The translations under genes were made by a program, and so were the position numbers. Below, one piece after another: positions 11,697-23,825 of a stretch of DNA of 64,000 nucleotides (position 1 is its first letter; the number at the start of each line of letters is the position of its first letter). The DNA is from Galaxea fascicularis (taxonomy: Eukaryota > Cnidaria > Anthozoa > Scleractinia > Euphylliidae), in the NCBI GenBank assembly GCA_948470475.1, contig OX419335.1, positions 27,591,191-27,655,190 of the forward strand, given 5' to 3'. The notes beneath the pieces are model-generated. The model saw only the letters and a list, made by a program, of their open reading frames with translations. It was not told the DNA's origin and did not search any database.

Positions 11697-13900
11697 TCAG
11701 CAGCCAATGGTTTGGTTCCAACCACTGAATGGTCTCGTGAAACAGTAATCACCTATTTCTGATACAAGCAAACAGTGATCTCTGATCGCCGGCTCCATGA
11801 GGAGTCCCACTACACCAGCAAAGAAAGTACCGCCTCCCATTCCGATGGTAGCGAATCCCATGGCAAATTCCTTGATCCTAGCATCAGTTTCCGAAACCAC
11901 AACGAAAGCGTTCGTAAAAGCCGCGCCTGCTTCTAGACCAGCGGCAAAGATTAATATAAAAACGATCCACACGTCATGTAAAAACCTGTACCACGCCGCT
12001 AACGTGAAAAATACTAGCTGACCAAACAAGAGCAATGACAAAATCCATATTCTCCGGATAGCGAACACGTTTACAAGGCTCGGCTTCAGTGACGCAATGA
12101 CAGCGAGATACGATCTCGCTATAAACTCACCACTGAGGAATATAAAAATATAGTATCTGTAATGAACTCTGGGCGGGAAAGGTGCGTTCGGAAAAGCCAT
12201 TGTTGTGATGACAGCTTGAATGATGATGTATTCGCTGACGTAACAAACAAACAGGGCAAAAACTAAGGGGAGTATTTTTCCAGCTGCAGAAATTTTTTCT
12301 TTCCACGTCAAAGTTGTTTGCGATGCTGTACCTTCCTTAGAATTTAATTCCACAGCTTTTGATGAGTGTTTCTTGTCCATAATGGCATAAAATAACAAGT
12401 AGAGGAGAGGAGAGCCTGCCATTATCATCATAGTGTTATTTGGTGACACACAGCTCCATGTTGTCAGGCCTGTGGTGAAAAAAAGAAGCGTAAAAAACTA
12501 TAAGATAAGGAAGGCTTGTGTCTGTGCAACGCTACCCAACTTGTAGGAGAAAGCAATTACCTTTCTTGCGCCACCTCTTACTCAAGAAGGGAAAGCTAAA
12601 AGGCCTTTGGAGATGACAAGAGACTCTCCTCACTTGTTGGCTTACGTTTGCCGAGGATGTCTGAGTATCTTTTACCCACTTATTTTAATGAGCTGAAATA
12701 ATCCAAACTCGCTTGGGTTCAAAGTATGCCGAGTAAAGAACATCACCCATTACAAGGCCAATACCACTGCTAAGTTACTTTTAAATTCTCACACCTGGAT
12801 TTCTTTCCAAAGTTGATCAAAACAAAGTGTCGCCTTGAACAGTGTTAGGTGCTCAAGCCTTCACATAAATTTCCCGTCTTTCGAATCAAATGTTAGAGCG
12901 GCCTTGTATAATATTATAAGCACCACCACAAGAGGTTCCTGCACAGTAACTAAAGTCACTCTTTAGGGTGTCATCCACAGACTCAGAACTAAAAACCATC
13001 TCAGTGCTCCTTTATACTGAAAAAGCATCCTTTACTTTTCATGCGAGTTATCACAAATAAAGATTTCATTCTCGAGCTCATATACATAATTTCAAGTCAT
13101 CACACAGAGCTCATGCAGCAGGAAAGTGCTGCTAAATATATTTCACTGCATTGGTCATAATTTCTTCCGCAGTCTGAAAAGTTAAAATCATGCGGTACAG
13201 CTGCAGCAAATAGTCATATTAAGAATTCAATTTCTTATTCCCAAGAACCACATAGGATTGACTATCGATAACCTTTGAGCTATGGGGTGTCGACGCCCAC
13301 AGCGCGAGATTGCAGCCATGGGTTACTTACTACAACTATGTCACGGTAATACTTGCCTGTGTAATATAAAGGTCCTAATATAAATCCAGAGCCGGTACCA
13401 GCGGAATACGCAGCGACCGTCACTTTCTCGTAATAGGCCGTGAGGGTAAAAAACGATACCTCTCCAATCCCTGCCCCTAAAGAGGTTGTACAGATTCCTA
13501 CAAGCTTGAGGTAGACTTCTTTCGCGTAGACAATTATGAACAGGCCTGCTGTAAAAAATGCATAAATTGCCACTATCCGCACAACATAAGGCACTTTGTG
13601 TATAAAATAGGGCGCAATCATTGTCACTAGAAAGTACGGACCAACGTTTGTCACCAAAACGGCAGCCGTGGGGATAAAAGTACCCGCTAAAATGTCCTGC
13701 GCGCCTGAGATGATTACGGAATAGACCGTGTAAATTAGAGCGCCGAACGCGTAAAAGGCAAGCAGGTTCCTCAAACGCTCCTTTTTAGGTTTCGTGGTTT
13801 GTGTTTCTTTGGAATCCTTTTGCTCGTCGTTTCCGTTTACTTGGTCCTTGGGTCGCCTTTCCTCTTCGGTTTCGCTTCTCTCGGCCGGAGAATTATCCAT
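11697..13900 (-). CDS. CLN3-like: Battenin (CLN3)-family membrane protein, copy A
   Basis: Exon 1 is 13900-13357 and exon 2 is 12469-11697, giving 438 aa, the length of human CLN3. CLN3 is a lysosomal and endosomal multi-pass protein of the MFS fold, mutated in juvenile Batten disease. Family signatures, by eye: GAQDILAGTF (residues 66-75), AAVLVTNVGPYF, GAGIGEVSFFTLTAYY (about 142-157), YSAGTGSG, then in exon 2 LTTWSCVSPNN, SEYIIIQAV, ARSYLAV and KEFAMGFATIGMGGG. The N-terminal 40 residues are charged and cytosolic-looking. The intron (12470-13356) has the 5' site ACAG|GCAAGT, a GC donor, and acceptor CCACAG; copies B and C use GT at the same phase-1 position. A downstream GTAAGT near 13326 could act as an alternative donor but breaks alignment with the siblings. 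No CAAX-type C-terminus is seen. Confidence 0.88.
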
Positions 13901-14421
13901 GTTGACTAGCGATCTCAGTGGATTATCGACGATATCAACAATGAGATGTCGACTCGATTACTTCTTGATCCTTAAGTCTGTGATCCTAACAAATCTCTTA
14001 AAATCAAAGCAGTATAAACCGTGGGTTATACACAAAAGAAATGTGGACAATACATGAACGAAGACGCTTGAGTCACGTCATGTCACTAAATTCGTACGCA
14101 GTAAACTTCCGATTGTTTGGAGACACATTCCGTTGGCTTACGTTATACAACCTGGTGGCCACAATGAAGCAAACTAAACAAGTGATTAATCACGACTTGT
14201 AGTGATGCGGACGGTCTTTTGTCTCCAAATACAAACAAAACGCCCTTCCTTGCAACGATTGACGGGATAAGATGGCTATGTTTCAGTTTAGACGACAAAA
14301 GTCCAAGAATTGAAGAATGTATTTTTTTTTTTGGTTTTGGATAATGATTGACGTTTTGCTCGCTAAGATCAAAACTAATGACAGTGTGAGCAGGTGGCAA
14401 CTGTCCACCAGTTGCAAAGAA

Positions 14422-14600
14422 AGGTTACAGTCGCCACACTTTGGACGCAAGCCGAAGTTGATCGCAAATCTTGCGAAGATAGGTTACAGTGGCCACACTT
14501 TGTACGCAAGCTGAAGTCGATCGCAAATCTTGCAAAGATAGGTTGCAGTGGCCACACTTTGTACGCAAGCCGAAGTCGATCGCAAATCTTGTAAAGAGAG
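14422..14600. repeat. Tandem repeat, three copies of a 59-bp unit
   Basis: The unit begins AGGTTACAGTGGCCACACTT and ends with GATCGCAAATCTTGCAAAGA. Starts are at about 14422, 14481 and 14540, an exact 59-base spacing with a few substitutions, followed by a partial copy. It lies about 0.5 kb upstream of the start codon of battenin copy A. Confidence 0.9.
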
Positions 14601-15794
14601 GTCGATCGCAAATCTTACGGTTAATTCAGTATTTGTTCCTAACTAATTTTCAAAAGTTTGACTGAAATTTTCGCATGTTTTTCACAAATAGTTGTCGTCG
14701 GTTGACCCCGATCTGGAGGGGCCTCCGCGTGGTTTTGCAAAACGTCAACTTAAGTGAACAACTTACAACTGTGACAGTTTGCTGAAAACCCCTTATTCTT
14801 ACTAGTTGGCTTATTTTTCTAAGATTTTGCAGTTGCAGAAAAGTTTTGTTAAGACCTTATCTTTGGCGCACCGCCTGTTGTAAACCACTCAAGAAGCATT
14901 TTTCCGTCGTACAATCCCCGCTGCAATCAGTGCGCAAAAAGTAAAAACTGCAAATTTTACGAGAACTATCATCACGAAAATAAAAGTTCTTTTCACCCCA
15001 CCTCACATCTTCATTTGTAGGGTCTGTAAATCATTTTCGTATGCTAGTCAGTTAAAGGCTGTCGGCAAATTTTGTAAATTCTGTCTTTAGAGCTGAGTTG
15101 AATGCTTTGGGACAAATCTTAAAAACCGATATTCAATCATGACGGTTTCAGAAAATTTTAACACATCATGTTCCTCGTTCATTCTCATTTTGCACACTGG
15201 TTTTAAGGATATGTTGTTGATCTATGTGATGTACGAGGTCTTCAAACGAGGTGCCCCTAACCCCACCAAACAGTAAGCAGAATTGAGAAAGCAACCAGTT
15301 CTCCGTTTTCACTTGTAAATCCGTTTTACTCATTAGCGATGTAGAAGTTTCTTGCAAAATGTTGTGGCTAGTGGCGAACACGACAAGAGAACAAACAACC
15401 AGGTAAGTCTTTCGATGAAGGAAGCTCCGAAAATTCCGCGAATTATTACTCGCATATCTACCTTCACCTTCTTTTTACTTTAAGAATCGTAATCACCGCA
15501 TGGGCTTGTACTATTTCCGCCCTGTGCGCCATCCTCCACCACTCAGTGAATGATTTAGAATTATGCGCCTGTATTTGACGTATATTTAATTCATATACAT
15601 CACTCACAAACAATCTTTTGCTGTGATTGGTTATTATAAATGTGGTGTGACGAAAATTCGGCGAGGACTGTTTCTAAAAGTAAAAGGACACAGAAACGAG
15701 GTTCCTCACATCTGATGGGCTCTTCATATACTCGAGAAACTCCAGGTTGGACCTACCAGGTATAGACATTTTATTCTTTATATTAAGCTGATTA

Positions 15795-15800
15795 TTTATT
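15795..15800 (-). promoter_or_regulatory. Candidate poly(A) signal for battenin copy B
   Basis: TTTATT on the plus strand (AATAAA on the gene strand), 84 bases beyond the stop codon. A second hexamer lies at 15770-15775. Confidence 0.45.
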
Positions 15801-15883
15801 TCAACAACACTCGGAAGTGTTACAAATTTCCGCACAAAGTAATAGGACTTACTTTGGTTTTACATTTAATACGTTTAGAATGC

Positions 15884-18800
15884 TTATTTACACACTCGGC
15901 CACCTTGGGATCGAGTGAAACAGAAGCTGCTATCGAGAACCACACTCAAGCAGTGATGACGTAACCAAGGCTCAATAAGCAGTCCCAGTAAGCCAGCGGT
16001 AATTGCTCCGGCGCCAGTTGCGGCCGACGCATATCCCAGGACGAATTCCCTGGACTTTGGATCTTTGATTTCGGAATAAATCGCCAGCATATTCACATAC
16101 ATGACGCCGATTATCAGACCGCCGATGAAAGCAAAGATTAATACTATTGAAACACTAGTCAAAAAGCGGAACCACGCTGCTAACAAAAAGAAAACTAAAA
16201 TAGCAACCTCGGCCAGGGCGAGAAACCATATCCTGCGAACGATTAACTTGGGAGCCATGGTCGGAGTCAGATATGACAACACTACTAAATATGATCTACC
16301 GAAGAGTTCACCGAAAAGAAAAACGAAGATGTAGTACTGGTAATGGTCCCGAGGAGGGAACGGGGCGCTGGGAAACGCCACTGTGGTGATGACGGATTGG
16401 ATGATCAGATATTCTGCAATCCATGCGCTGATTATAGAAGCAATGATCGGGCAGACTTGTTTGATAGCAGACAGTTTAGCTTTCCAAGTCAAATGATCAT
16501 CTTTATGTTCATCTTGATCCTGTCCATCCTCATCAATAGGCGAGTATTGAATGTCCTTGCGTGTGATCCCTGTGGCACTAGGCTGTGAGTGTTTTCTCTC
16601 CATCAAACCGTAAAAAATCAACAACAACACTAAGCTCGCCGCCATGATAGAGATAGCGAGGGTCGGAGAAAGGCATGCCCAGGTTGTCATGGCTGAGGAA
16701 CAAGAAAAACGTGGATAGTTAGACACAGTGTTCCCTAACCTTCAATAGCGGATTTAAGGGTGGGTTCCCAGGGCAAAAACCTACCGCTTCAGATGTCCAA
16801 GAAAATTGATAAAATACACTTTCGACTTCCTTATTCTGTTTCTTCGTCCGTTTTCAATTTCCAGTGATATTTTGGATCCTCCACCACTTTCGTTTTCCTG
16901 AATTCATAAAAAGGTCTGATATCGCGTAAGCGTTTTTTTTTTGTTTCCGATCATCTGACATAAGCAAGTTTCTGTAGCATACATGAGACAATGTGTTGGT
17001 GCCCCTACCCACGCCATTCTATCACATGATTGCCGGGGGGTCGGTCTAAGTCATAATAATAATTTAATACTTATTAAGCGCAAATTAGCATGTGAATATG
17101 ATCAAATGCGCCTTACAATTCTTTGCAATTCTAAATTATTTTACAATTCTCAAATCAAACTAAATCAAATAAAATGTTGGTTTTTGGAGAGAGGGGAAAA
17201 CCGGAGTACCCGGAGAAAAACCTCTCGGAGCAGAGTAGAGAACCAACAAACTCAGCCCACTTATGAGAATCGAACCCGGGACACATTGGTGGAAGGCGAG
17301 CGCTCTCACCTGCGCCAACCCTGCTCCCCAAGGAAAAGGAGTGACTACGCCTTCCCGTCATATCACATGACAGGGTAGGCTAAAGGGGGTACTGATATAC
17401 GAACATACCAGAAGAAAAAAAGTAAAATATTTAAAATTCCCCCTTTAATACACCCAAAAATGAAAGACGGATGGTATATTAGAAACATAAGATTTTCAAA
17501 AGTGGAATAACAAACACCTATGTTTCAGCTGCAAGACACAGTGTATATACGTGTACGAATTATACCAATACCACAAACCCCTGGCCGTCCTTAAGTGGGT
17601 AAAGCTAGTTCATAAACATCCAACTGAATACCAATTAATTTTCTAATAATACCAGGTGACGAGTTTTATTATGGGTTTCTCACAATTCTATTCTAGAGCT
17701 TCAACTGGAAACGTTTTCTGTATGAACTTATAACGAAATTTAGTATTTAGCCTTTTAGTCAGTTTATTTCCAAGTCTTCTGCTGATAGTAAACGAAATTA
17801 TCACCGTGAGAGAAATTCTGAATGATGGTTAAATATCCTGAAATTATGCATAATATCACATGATGATAAACCGACAAGGCTGTGGGCCGATTTGGTTAAA
17901 ATCAGGGGATATTCCCACCGGAAGATTGAGCAGGATAATTGTACAGTGCCTTTCAATACATGGATCCGGCGCCAGTAAAGAAGATAACGCAAGAATCAAG
18001 ACACGACCGATCCGTGTAAGGCTTTAATCGCAACAGAGGAACTGTAATCGGCTGAATAACAGAGCGAATATGGCGGACGCTACGCTAACAACAACAGGTA
18101 AAGAGCATGCACAACTCAGGTACCGCTGACCGGTACTGGCGCGGCACAAAGTACACGTTCATTGTGTTCACTACTGACTACAAAAAAGCTATAAAATTGA
18201 CTATTTTGTCTCCTCGACACATGAAATTACTTCATGATATTTGCACTAACCCCATGCATGGGCTTATACATTTACTCTTGGCCTCATTCAATTGCGTGTT
18301 TTGAAAATTTGTTTTCGTAAACTTGGAGACAAGTTACTGTGCGAATTCATAAACTGTGAATACTTTAATTTGATTTTGACATTTTCAATTGTGCAGCGTC
18401 CAATCAAAAGCGACATGAAACCACAAACTAATAAACAATTATTCACCGAAGTGGAGGTGAATAGACACTGAGGTGAATAATTGTTTTAGTAGGTACCACG
18501 CAAGCTGAATAACTAGCGTTTATTCAAATTATTTCCTCTTCGGAAAAAGGAACGGAAGGCCGTTTTGTTTCTCTTCGGCTGCTCGGAGGGGAATCTGAGT
18601 ACTTTGCTAATCACCTCCGAGTTAACCAATCGGAACGAGCAAAAAGCACTATTCGGCACTCGTGTGGTATATACTAATTACAGTGAAGGTGCATTTTTGT
18701 AACCGTTGACAACCACTATTGTTTCAAACTTATGAGTTTGCGTAGAAGAGCCGGAAGTCCGTGATTCACGGACCTCCTTGTTTGGAACCAGCCAGGGCCC

Positions 18801-19864
18801 GGTTGTTCGAAAGCCGATTAACACAATCCAGGATTAGCGTAAACCTTGGTTGCAGTTTTTAACTATTGGATGAAAGTTGTTTTCGCTGCTTTTTGTTTTC
18901 TAGGATTGACTTCCCCTAATCTAAAATTTTGCAGAATATCGGCATTGAACAACGTTTGGGGACAGAGAATTAAGCTCCTTGATTAACTTTTAATCCTGGA
19001 TTAGCGTTAATCGGCTTTCGAACAACCGGGCCCTCGATCCCTGCCGCAGGCCAGAAGGATCGTGACCTACGAGCGTGGGTGTGATCGCAGTTTGAATAAA
19101 GAGCAGCTGGATTTTTAATTTTATTCCACTCAATTTAATAACCAAATTTTATATTTTTGTTCGTTGAAAAAAAAACATTCGATGCTAAAACGTGTTTTTA
19201 TCAGCTCGCTTTCTGTATAAATATGGCAGCTAAAGGGCGAAATGAAAGTTGGCGACATGTCAATATTAAGAATAAGATTCCTTTGAGCAAGAAAAAATTT
19301 TAAAATGTCCCCCGAATAAAACGAGTTACGCCGATTAAATTATTGTTTTAAGAAAGAGATACCTGTGTAATAAAGCGGAGCTAGAGATATACCAGTCCCG
19401 GTACCGGCTGAGAAGGCGCTAACAGCCGTTTCATGGTAGAAGGAAGTCATGGCAATAAACGACAACTCTCCTAAACCAAAACCAAATGAAGACAAAGATA
19501 TTCCGCACAGTCTTGTTCCAACGTGCTTGGCAGTGACGACCATTACAAGTCCAGTGGTCTCAAGAAAAAATATTGCTAGAACACGAGGAAAATACGGGAT
19601 TTTTTGAATGAAGTATGGCGCTACAACGGTGACGATAAAATAAGGTCCAACATTGGCAATTAAAACAGCCGACGTCGGCACAAACGTCCCAGCAAGAATG
19701 TCTTGAGCGCCAGATATTATAAGCGAATAGATGGCATAAATCAAGAAGCCAAAAACGTAGAAAGCGACGACTGTTATCGTCTTTTCTTTAGGTCGACCAT
19801 TTGCTGATTCCTCGGTGAATAAATCCATTCCTTTTGTGTCCTCGTGTTCGCTTAATCGTTCCAT
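15884..19864 (-). CDS. CLN3-like: Battenin (CLN3)-family membrane protein, copy B
   Basis: Exon 1 is 19864-19363 (from ATG; donor ACAG|GTATCT) and exon 2 is 16692-15884 (acceptor CCTCAG), joined in phase 1 to give 436 aa. The CLN3 signatures are all present: GAQDILAGTF, SAVLIANVGPYF, GFGLGELSFIAMTSFY and FSAGTGTG in exon 1; AMTTWACLSPT, AEYLIIQSV, GRSYLVV and REFVLGYASAATGAG in exon 2. Around ten hydrophobic segments are spread over both exons, with a charged loop (residues near 205-235) rich in Asp, Glu and His between the halves. The Glu in AEY and the Arg in GRSYL appear to match human disease positions (E295 and R334, from memory). The 2.67-kb intron holds a minus-strand SINE, a 239-bp inverted repeat and a short palindrome. 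A tandem, same-strand neighbour of copy A; likely paralogues. Confidence 0.88.
17052..17340 (-). mobile_element. tRNA-derived SINE in intron of battenin copy B
   Basis: Read on the minus strand it begins GGGGAGCAGGGTTGGCGCAG, contains a pol III B-box-like GGTTCGATTCT (plus-strand AGAATCGAACC at 17267-17277) and a body with TCTCTACTCTGCTCCGAGAG. It ends in a tail with GCGCTTAATAAGTATTAAAT followed by ATT repeats. Head and body match the copy at 28771-29060, but the 3' tail differs. Confidence 0.8.
18434..18485. repeat. Short palindrome in intron of battenin copy B
   Basis: Arms AACAATTATTCACC and GGTGAATAATTGTT are perfectly complementary, with a 24-base spacer. Probably the tip of a larger, older inverted-repeat element. 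Confidence 0.6.
18795..19033. repeat. MITE-like inverted repeat, 239 bp
   Basis: Ends read GGGCCCGGTTGTTCGAAAGC and the exact complement, with arms of about 40 bp (also containing AATCCAGGATTAGCG) and a non-coding centre. No clear target duplication was seen. Lies in the intron of battenin copy B. Confidence 0.85.
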
Positions 19865-20704
19865 CGCACCCGCGTGTACCAGTTTTACTTGGATATTTCA
19901 CTTGGGTGAAATGAAGACTTTCACTCAAATCCTACGTTTGTCAACCGCTTGTTTCGTCTAGAGTTTTGCGATCACCCACACGCAAGACACCCGACGCAGT
20001 CTAGGAAACACAAGACATAAATTACTGTATATGAAGAGTTAGACACATGCAAATATATTAAAATCCAACAAAATTTCCACTAATTTACATGTGGTATTTG
20101 TTTTGACTTACATAAAATGCACAAATGCGTCAAAGATGGAACACGTTATCAGGACTCAATTTTTAAAAGAAACCACAAGACGAGATCTTATATTGATAAG
20201 CAGCTACCACGTGAAATGAGGAAACAAAATTTCTTTGAAGTGCATTGCTCTTAGTTCAGCGAAGTACGATTGGTGGGTGTTTCAGTGGATCAAAATGGCT
20301 ATGTTACCTGTTAGTTTTTCACATAAACGATTAAAAGTACCTGTTCCGTCAGGCCAGTGATTTTTCCTTTTGAAAAATGAAAACCCACGTTAGCAATTTT
20401 AATTTCAAACTTAATGCAAGCGTATCTTTAAATCATTTTGTCAAAGTAGATAATTAAATAACGCAATTCCAGAGTTTTTATTGGCTTACCGACCATCGCA
20501 TATCAGATACAATGATAACACTATGCTTGATAAATGGGGACTTGTAAGCGTTTTCTGCAAGACTCAGCATTATTACTTGGCTGCTTTTAAGACATAACGA
20601 TTATTCGACTCGCAGTTTTTAAACATAAATAAGTAAGCAATCAGATAATAAATATGTTGAATTTATCAGTGGCATCTTCGCAGTGTGGCTATTCGTCCAC
20701 TGTA

Positions 20705-20875
20705 AGCAAGTGAAATTGGCTTTTGAGGCGAGGCGAAAACAGGAACCCGGGCGAGGGGGAAACCCAGGCTCTCAGTACAGAGTGGAGAACCGATAACAAA
20801 TTAAACTCAACCCACGTATGACGGCGAGTCCAGGAATCGAACTCGGGTCACATTGCCTGAGCCCTGTTCGTCCCT
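20705..20875 (-). mobile_element. Diverged copy of the tRNA-SINE family
   Basis: On the minus strand it contains GTGACCCGAGTTCGATTCC, a good B box, and degraded versions of the body seen at 28771-29060 (TTGGTTCTC..ACTCTG pattern). It is older and more mutated than the other two copies and lacks a clear tail. Confidence 0.6.
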
Positions 20876-22102
20876 GGATAAGTGATGATTAAAGGCAAAA
20901 AGGAGGCTATCTGTCATTTCTGTCCAACACACACTCAAGCAGGGGGCCTAGTTATTGCTACAACGTCCGTTTCCTTCGAGATGAGAACCTTTTTATTAAC
21001 CACGTTTAAATAAGTAGCACGCAGGGTAATAACCGTGTATCAGCGAGTTTACACACACCAGCACAAGCCATGTTCTAACCAGTACGAGACTTCCGATTCC
21101 ATGTAGGTGTACAAGAAATGAGTGGCAGCCAGGGATCAAAACTGGCTGCGCAAGTGATTGTGGGATTGCGAGTTCTTAATAAATTAAATTCTGGAACTTT
21201 CGGTTTGCGAATTAAGTTGAAATAACCAATTTCTGAGGCGTCCTTCTCTTACCACAAAGCCCACTATAGCTAAAAAGAAGTCGTTAGATTCTTTGAGCTC
21301 ATTTGAATCCGATTCAAAAAAACTTTGTGACATGATTTGATGTTGTTTATTCGTCCTTGTTTGATTTTTTTTTTTGCAGTACGGTTTCCTTTGGAAAATT
21401 ACTCCAGAAGAAGAATACATCGGGTAGTTCATTTTAATTAGCTGCTTATGGAATAAAAGCTACCGGCTACTGGGCAGTCTTATCCGCGATAACAAATAGC
21501 TTGTAAGTAAACTGTGTATGATTGTATTTAGGGTCTTGTCTGATCAATACTGATCAGACAACTACTATAGTTTATCTACAAAATACATAAGTCGCCACAT
21601 GCAAACAAACTGCGCTGATCTTGCATATTACAAAGGGCCTACGTTCAAAAAAATTTAAACAAAAAGATGGTTGATAGGCACGTGAAGAAGGAAAAGAAAG
21701 AAGGTCAACTCCTTCACTTTCCACGTCATTCTGCTTTTCCTTCTAAATTGAGGGGCAAGTGTATTGAGCATTCGAAGTTCCTGGCCAGCAAAAAACGTTG
21801 AATAGATTACCTAAAGCAGTGTTGCTATTTGTCGTCGAAGTTTCGCCGTCCTGGGCATAGTTTTCCAAACTAGGAGATCACTTTATCCATGCATAACAAA
21901 ATGGTTTTGGTTTCCTTTTCTTTTTATCTGCTAGAAACAGTCATCTTGCTTTCCGCACTATGTCTGCGAAAAACATCAGTTGGTTTTAAACCCAGCCCAA
22001 GAGGACATTTTGAATAAGAGCGTGTAACTTAAAGTTTGTATCGATATCATTCTCTGCTTACGTCACAATTTTCCATTGTTTCGAAAAGCGCGAGCCACTG
22101 AC

Positions 22103-22936
22103 GTTTTAATCACAGGCGGCCCAGATGTTGTTTGTGATTTACATACGTCACAGTATTGCGTTAGGTTTTGAGCCATTTAAGAGAATGTATGAAAATGGCT
22201 CAAAAATCGCTCTAAATTCAACTTGCAGTCAAGAATTTAAATAAAAGAAGCTTTTAGTCTGCATTTGTGTTATTTTGAAGGCTTTGTGGCAGCTGAGTCG
22301 TTCTAAAGTCGTTCTAAAGCCATTTTGACGATTTAAACTTTTCCAAGTTTGCTTTCCAGTAAAGAGAAACGAAAGGCTGGCGACATGGTCGGAGCTCGCC
22401 AAAATTGCCTCACGGCAGCCGTCGATAATTCTTCTTTCTAGTTGCTTCGCCTCGGATTCCAAGGTTTATCTTATCCGCCCGCAAAACGCTCCTTTTCGAG
22501 CGCTGGCTGCCCATTTTTGCTTTGTCGAGATCCGTAACGAGTTATCTTGGCCACGGATTTCAAAATCGTTGGCTTAGCGACCCCTCCGTCACGACAAAGT
22601 CGCTTTCAACCGTAGGGAGGCACAGGTCAAATTACACCGGAAATGGCGGGAAGCACACCGCTTGCAGAGCAAATTGACCTGTGCATTTTAGTGGAATTTA
22701 TGGAACTTTGAGTGCGAACCGTCGAACGACTCAGCTGCCACAAAGCCTTCAAAATAACACAAATGCAGACTAAGGTAAGCTTCTTTTATTTAAATCCTTG
22801 ACTACAAGTTGGATTTAGAGCGATTTTTGAACCATTTTCATACATTCTCTTAAATGGCTCAAAACCTAACGCAATACTGTGATCGCATGTGACGTATGTA
22901 AATCAAAAACAACGTCTGGTCTGCCTGTGGTTTAAT
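22103..22936. mobile_element. Non-autonomous element with about 200-bp inverted repeats
   Basis: Arms 22103-22303 and 22723-22936 are close reverse complements. Shared blocks include GATTTACATACGTCAC, TTTTGAGCCATTTAAGAGAA and GTGGCAGCTGAGTCGTTC. The right arm has an extra 8 bases (ATGCGATC-like) near the outer end. The central 420 bp is GC-richer and has no convincing protein. Long terminal inverted repeats and no transposase suggest a foldback-type or non-autonomous DNA transposon. Confidence 0.8.
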
Positions 22937-23513
22937 CGAATGGTTTTCAATCGAGTATCCAAAGTAATTTTCGTTTGCTTTGGTTTACTTTACTTTGCAT
23001 TGCGATTGGTTGGCAAAATACGAGTCACGTGCTCGCAAACAATGGGAAGCAAAAAGATCCAATCGCGACTTCCTCACATGCATTTCCCGCCCTCGGCACT
23101 GGTTACATGTAATTCTTCAGACATGTCCAACTCCGATTGGCTCATTGCGCTGTTTACCTCTGCTACAATTGGCCAGAATAATTACTTTGGTTTTAGTTTA
23201 ATTTAAACTCGCTCTATGAAGGAAATAATTATAGAATTCCAGGTTCCAGAACGAAATTAAGCGGGTGATCGGTGAAAGTAACGCTGCATTTGAAACCTCT
23301 GCGACACTAAAAACAGTCGACGTACGCTTAATCTTCTCTCTTTCACGAGAAAGGACAATGGGAAACGAATATCTTATCGTTATGTTAAACACAAAGACAA
23401 TTAATACGTACATTATTTGGTTTTAGATCTAGACTTTTAATGTACGTTTTTATTTTAAGTTTAGCCCAAATACATGACCCCACCAGTTCTGCTGACTTTT
23501 TTATTGTCTTACA

Positions 23514-23571
23514 ATTCATTCATTCATTCGTTCGTTCGTTCGTTCGTTCGTTCGTTCGTTCGTTCGTTCAT
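23514..23571. repeat. Microsatellite (TTCG/TTCA)n
   Basis: Tetranucleotide array, CATT units passing into about ten CGTT units, ending in CATTCC. Confidence 0.95.
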
Positions 23572-23690
23572 TCCCCGATTAGTTGGTCGGATTACACACT
23601 GAAATAAAGTTGTTGTCAGCTGTTAAATTGGTTTAAAACTCTGTCTGTGTTCCTTCGTTGGTTGGTCCGTTGGTCTGTTGGTTCGTTGGT

Positions 23691-23825
23691 TCATCCTTTC
23701 GTTTGTTTGTTCGTTCGTTCGTTCGTTCGTTCGTTCGTTCGCTCGTTCGCTCGTTCGCTCGTTCGCTCGTTCGCTCGCTCGCTCGTTCGCTCGGCGTTCG
23801 CTCGTTCGCTCGTTCGTTTGTTCAT
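23691..23825. repeat. Microsatellite (TTCG)n with TTCGCTCG variants
   Basis: A second tetranucleotide array 120 bases from the first, moving from GTTT to GTTC to alternating GTTCGCTC units. Its open frames are repeat artefacts. Confidence 0.95.

Larger units (their letters stand above)
13901..15883. other. Intergenic DNA between battenin copies A and B
   Basis: No supported exon. It holds the upstream region of copy A, with a 59-bp tandem repeat at 14422-14600, and the 3' flank of copy B, with two minus-strand AATAAA hexamers (15770-15775 and 15795-15800). Confidence 0.4.

Noticed and set aside
13280..13356. Reading through the GC donor in battenin copy A to the stop at 13280
   Set aside because: This would truncate the protein before its second half. 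The shared intron position in two paralogues and the fit of the GC donor make splicing far more likely.
15166..15381. 71-aa minus-strand frame between battenin copies A and B
   Set aside because: No start context, domain or neighbouring exon supports it; composition is that of non-coding DNA. A consensus donor nearby on the other strand is probably chance.
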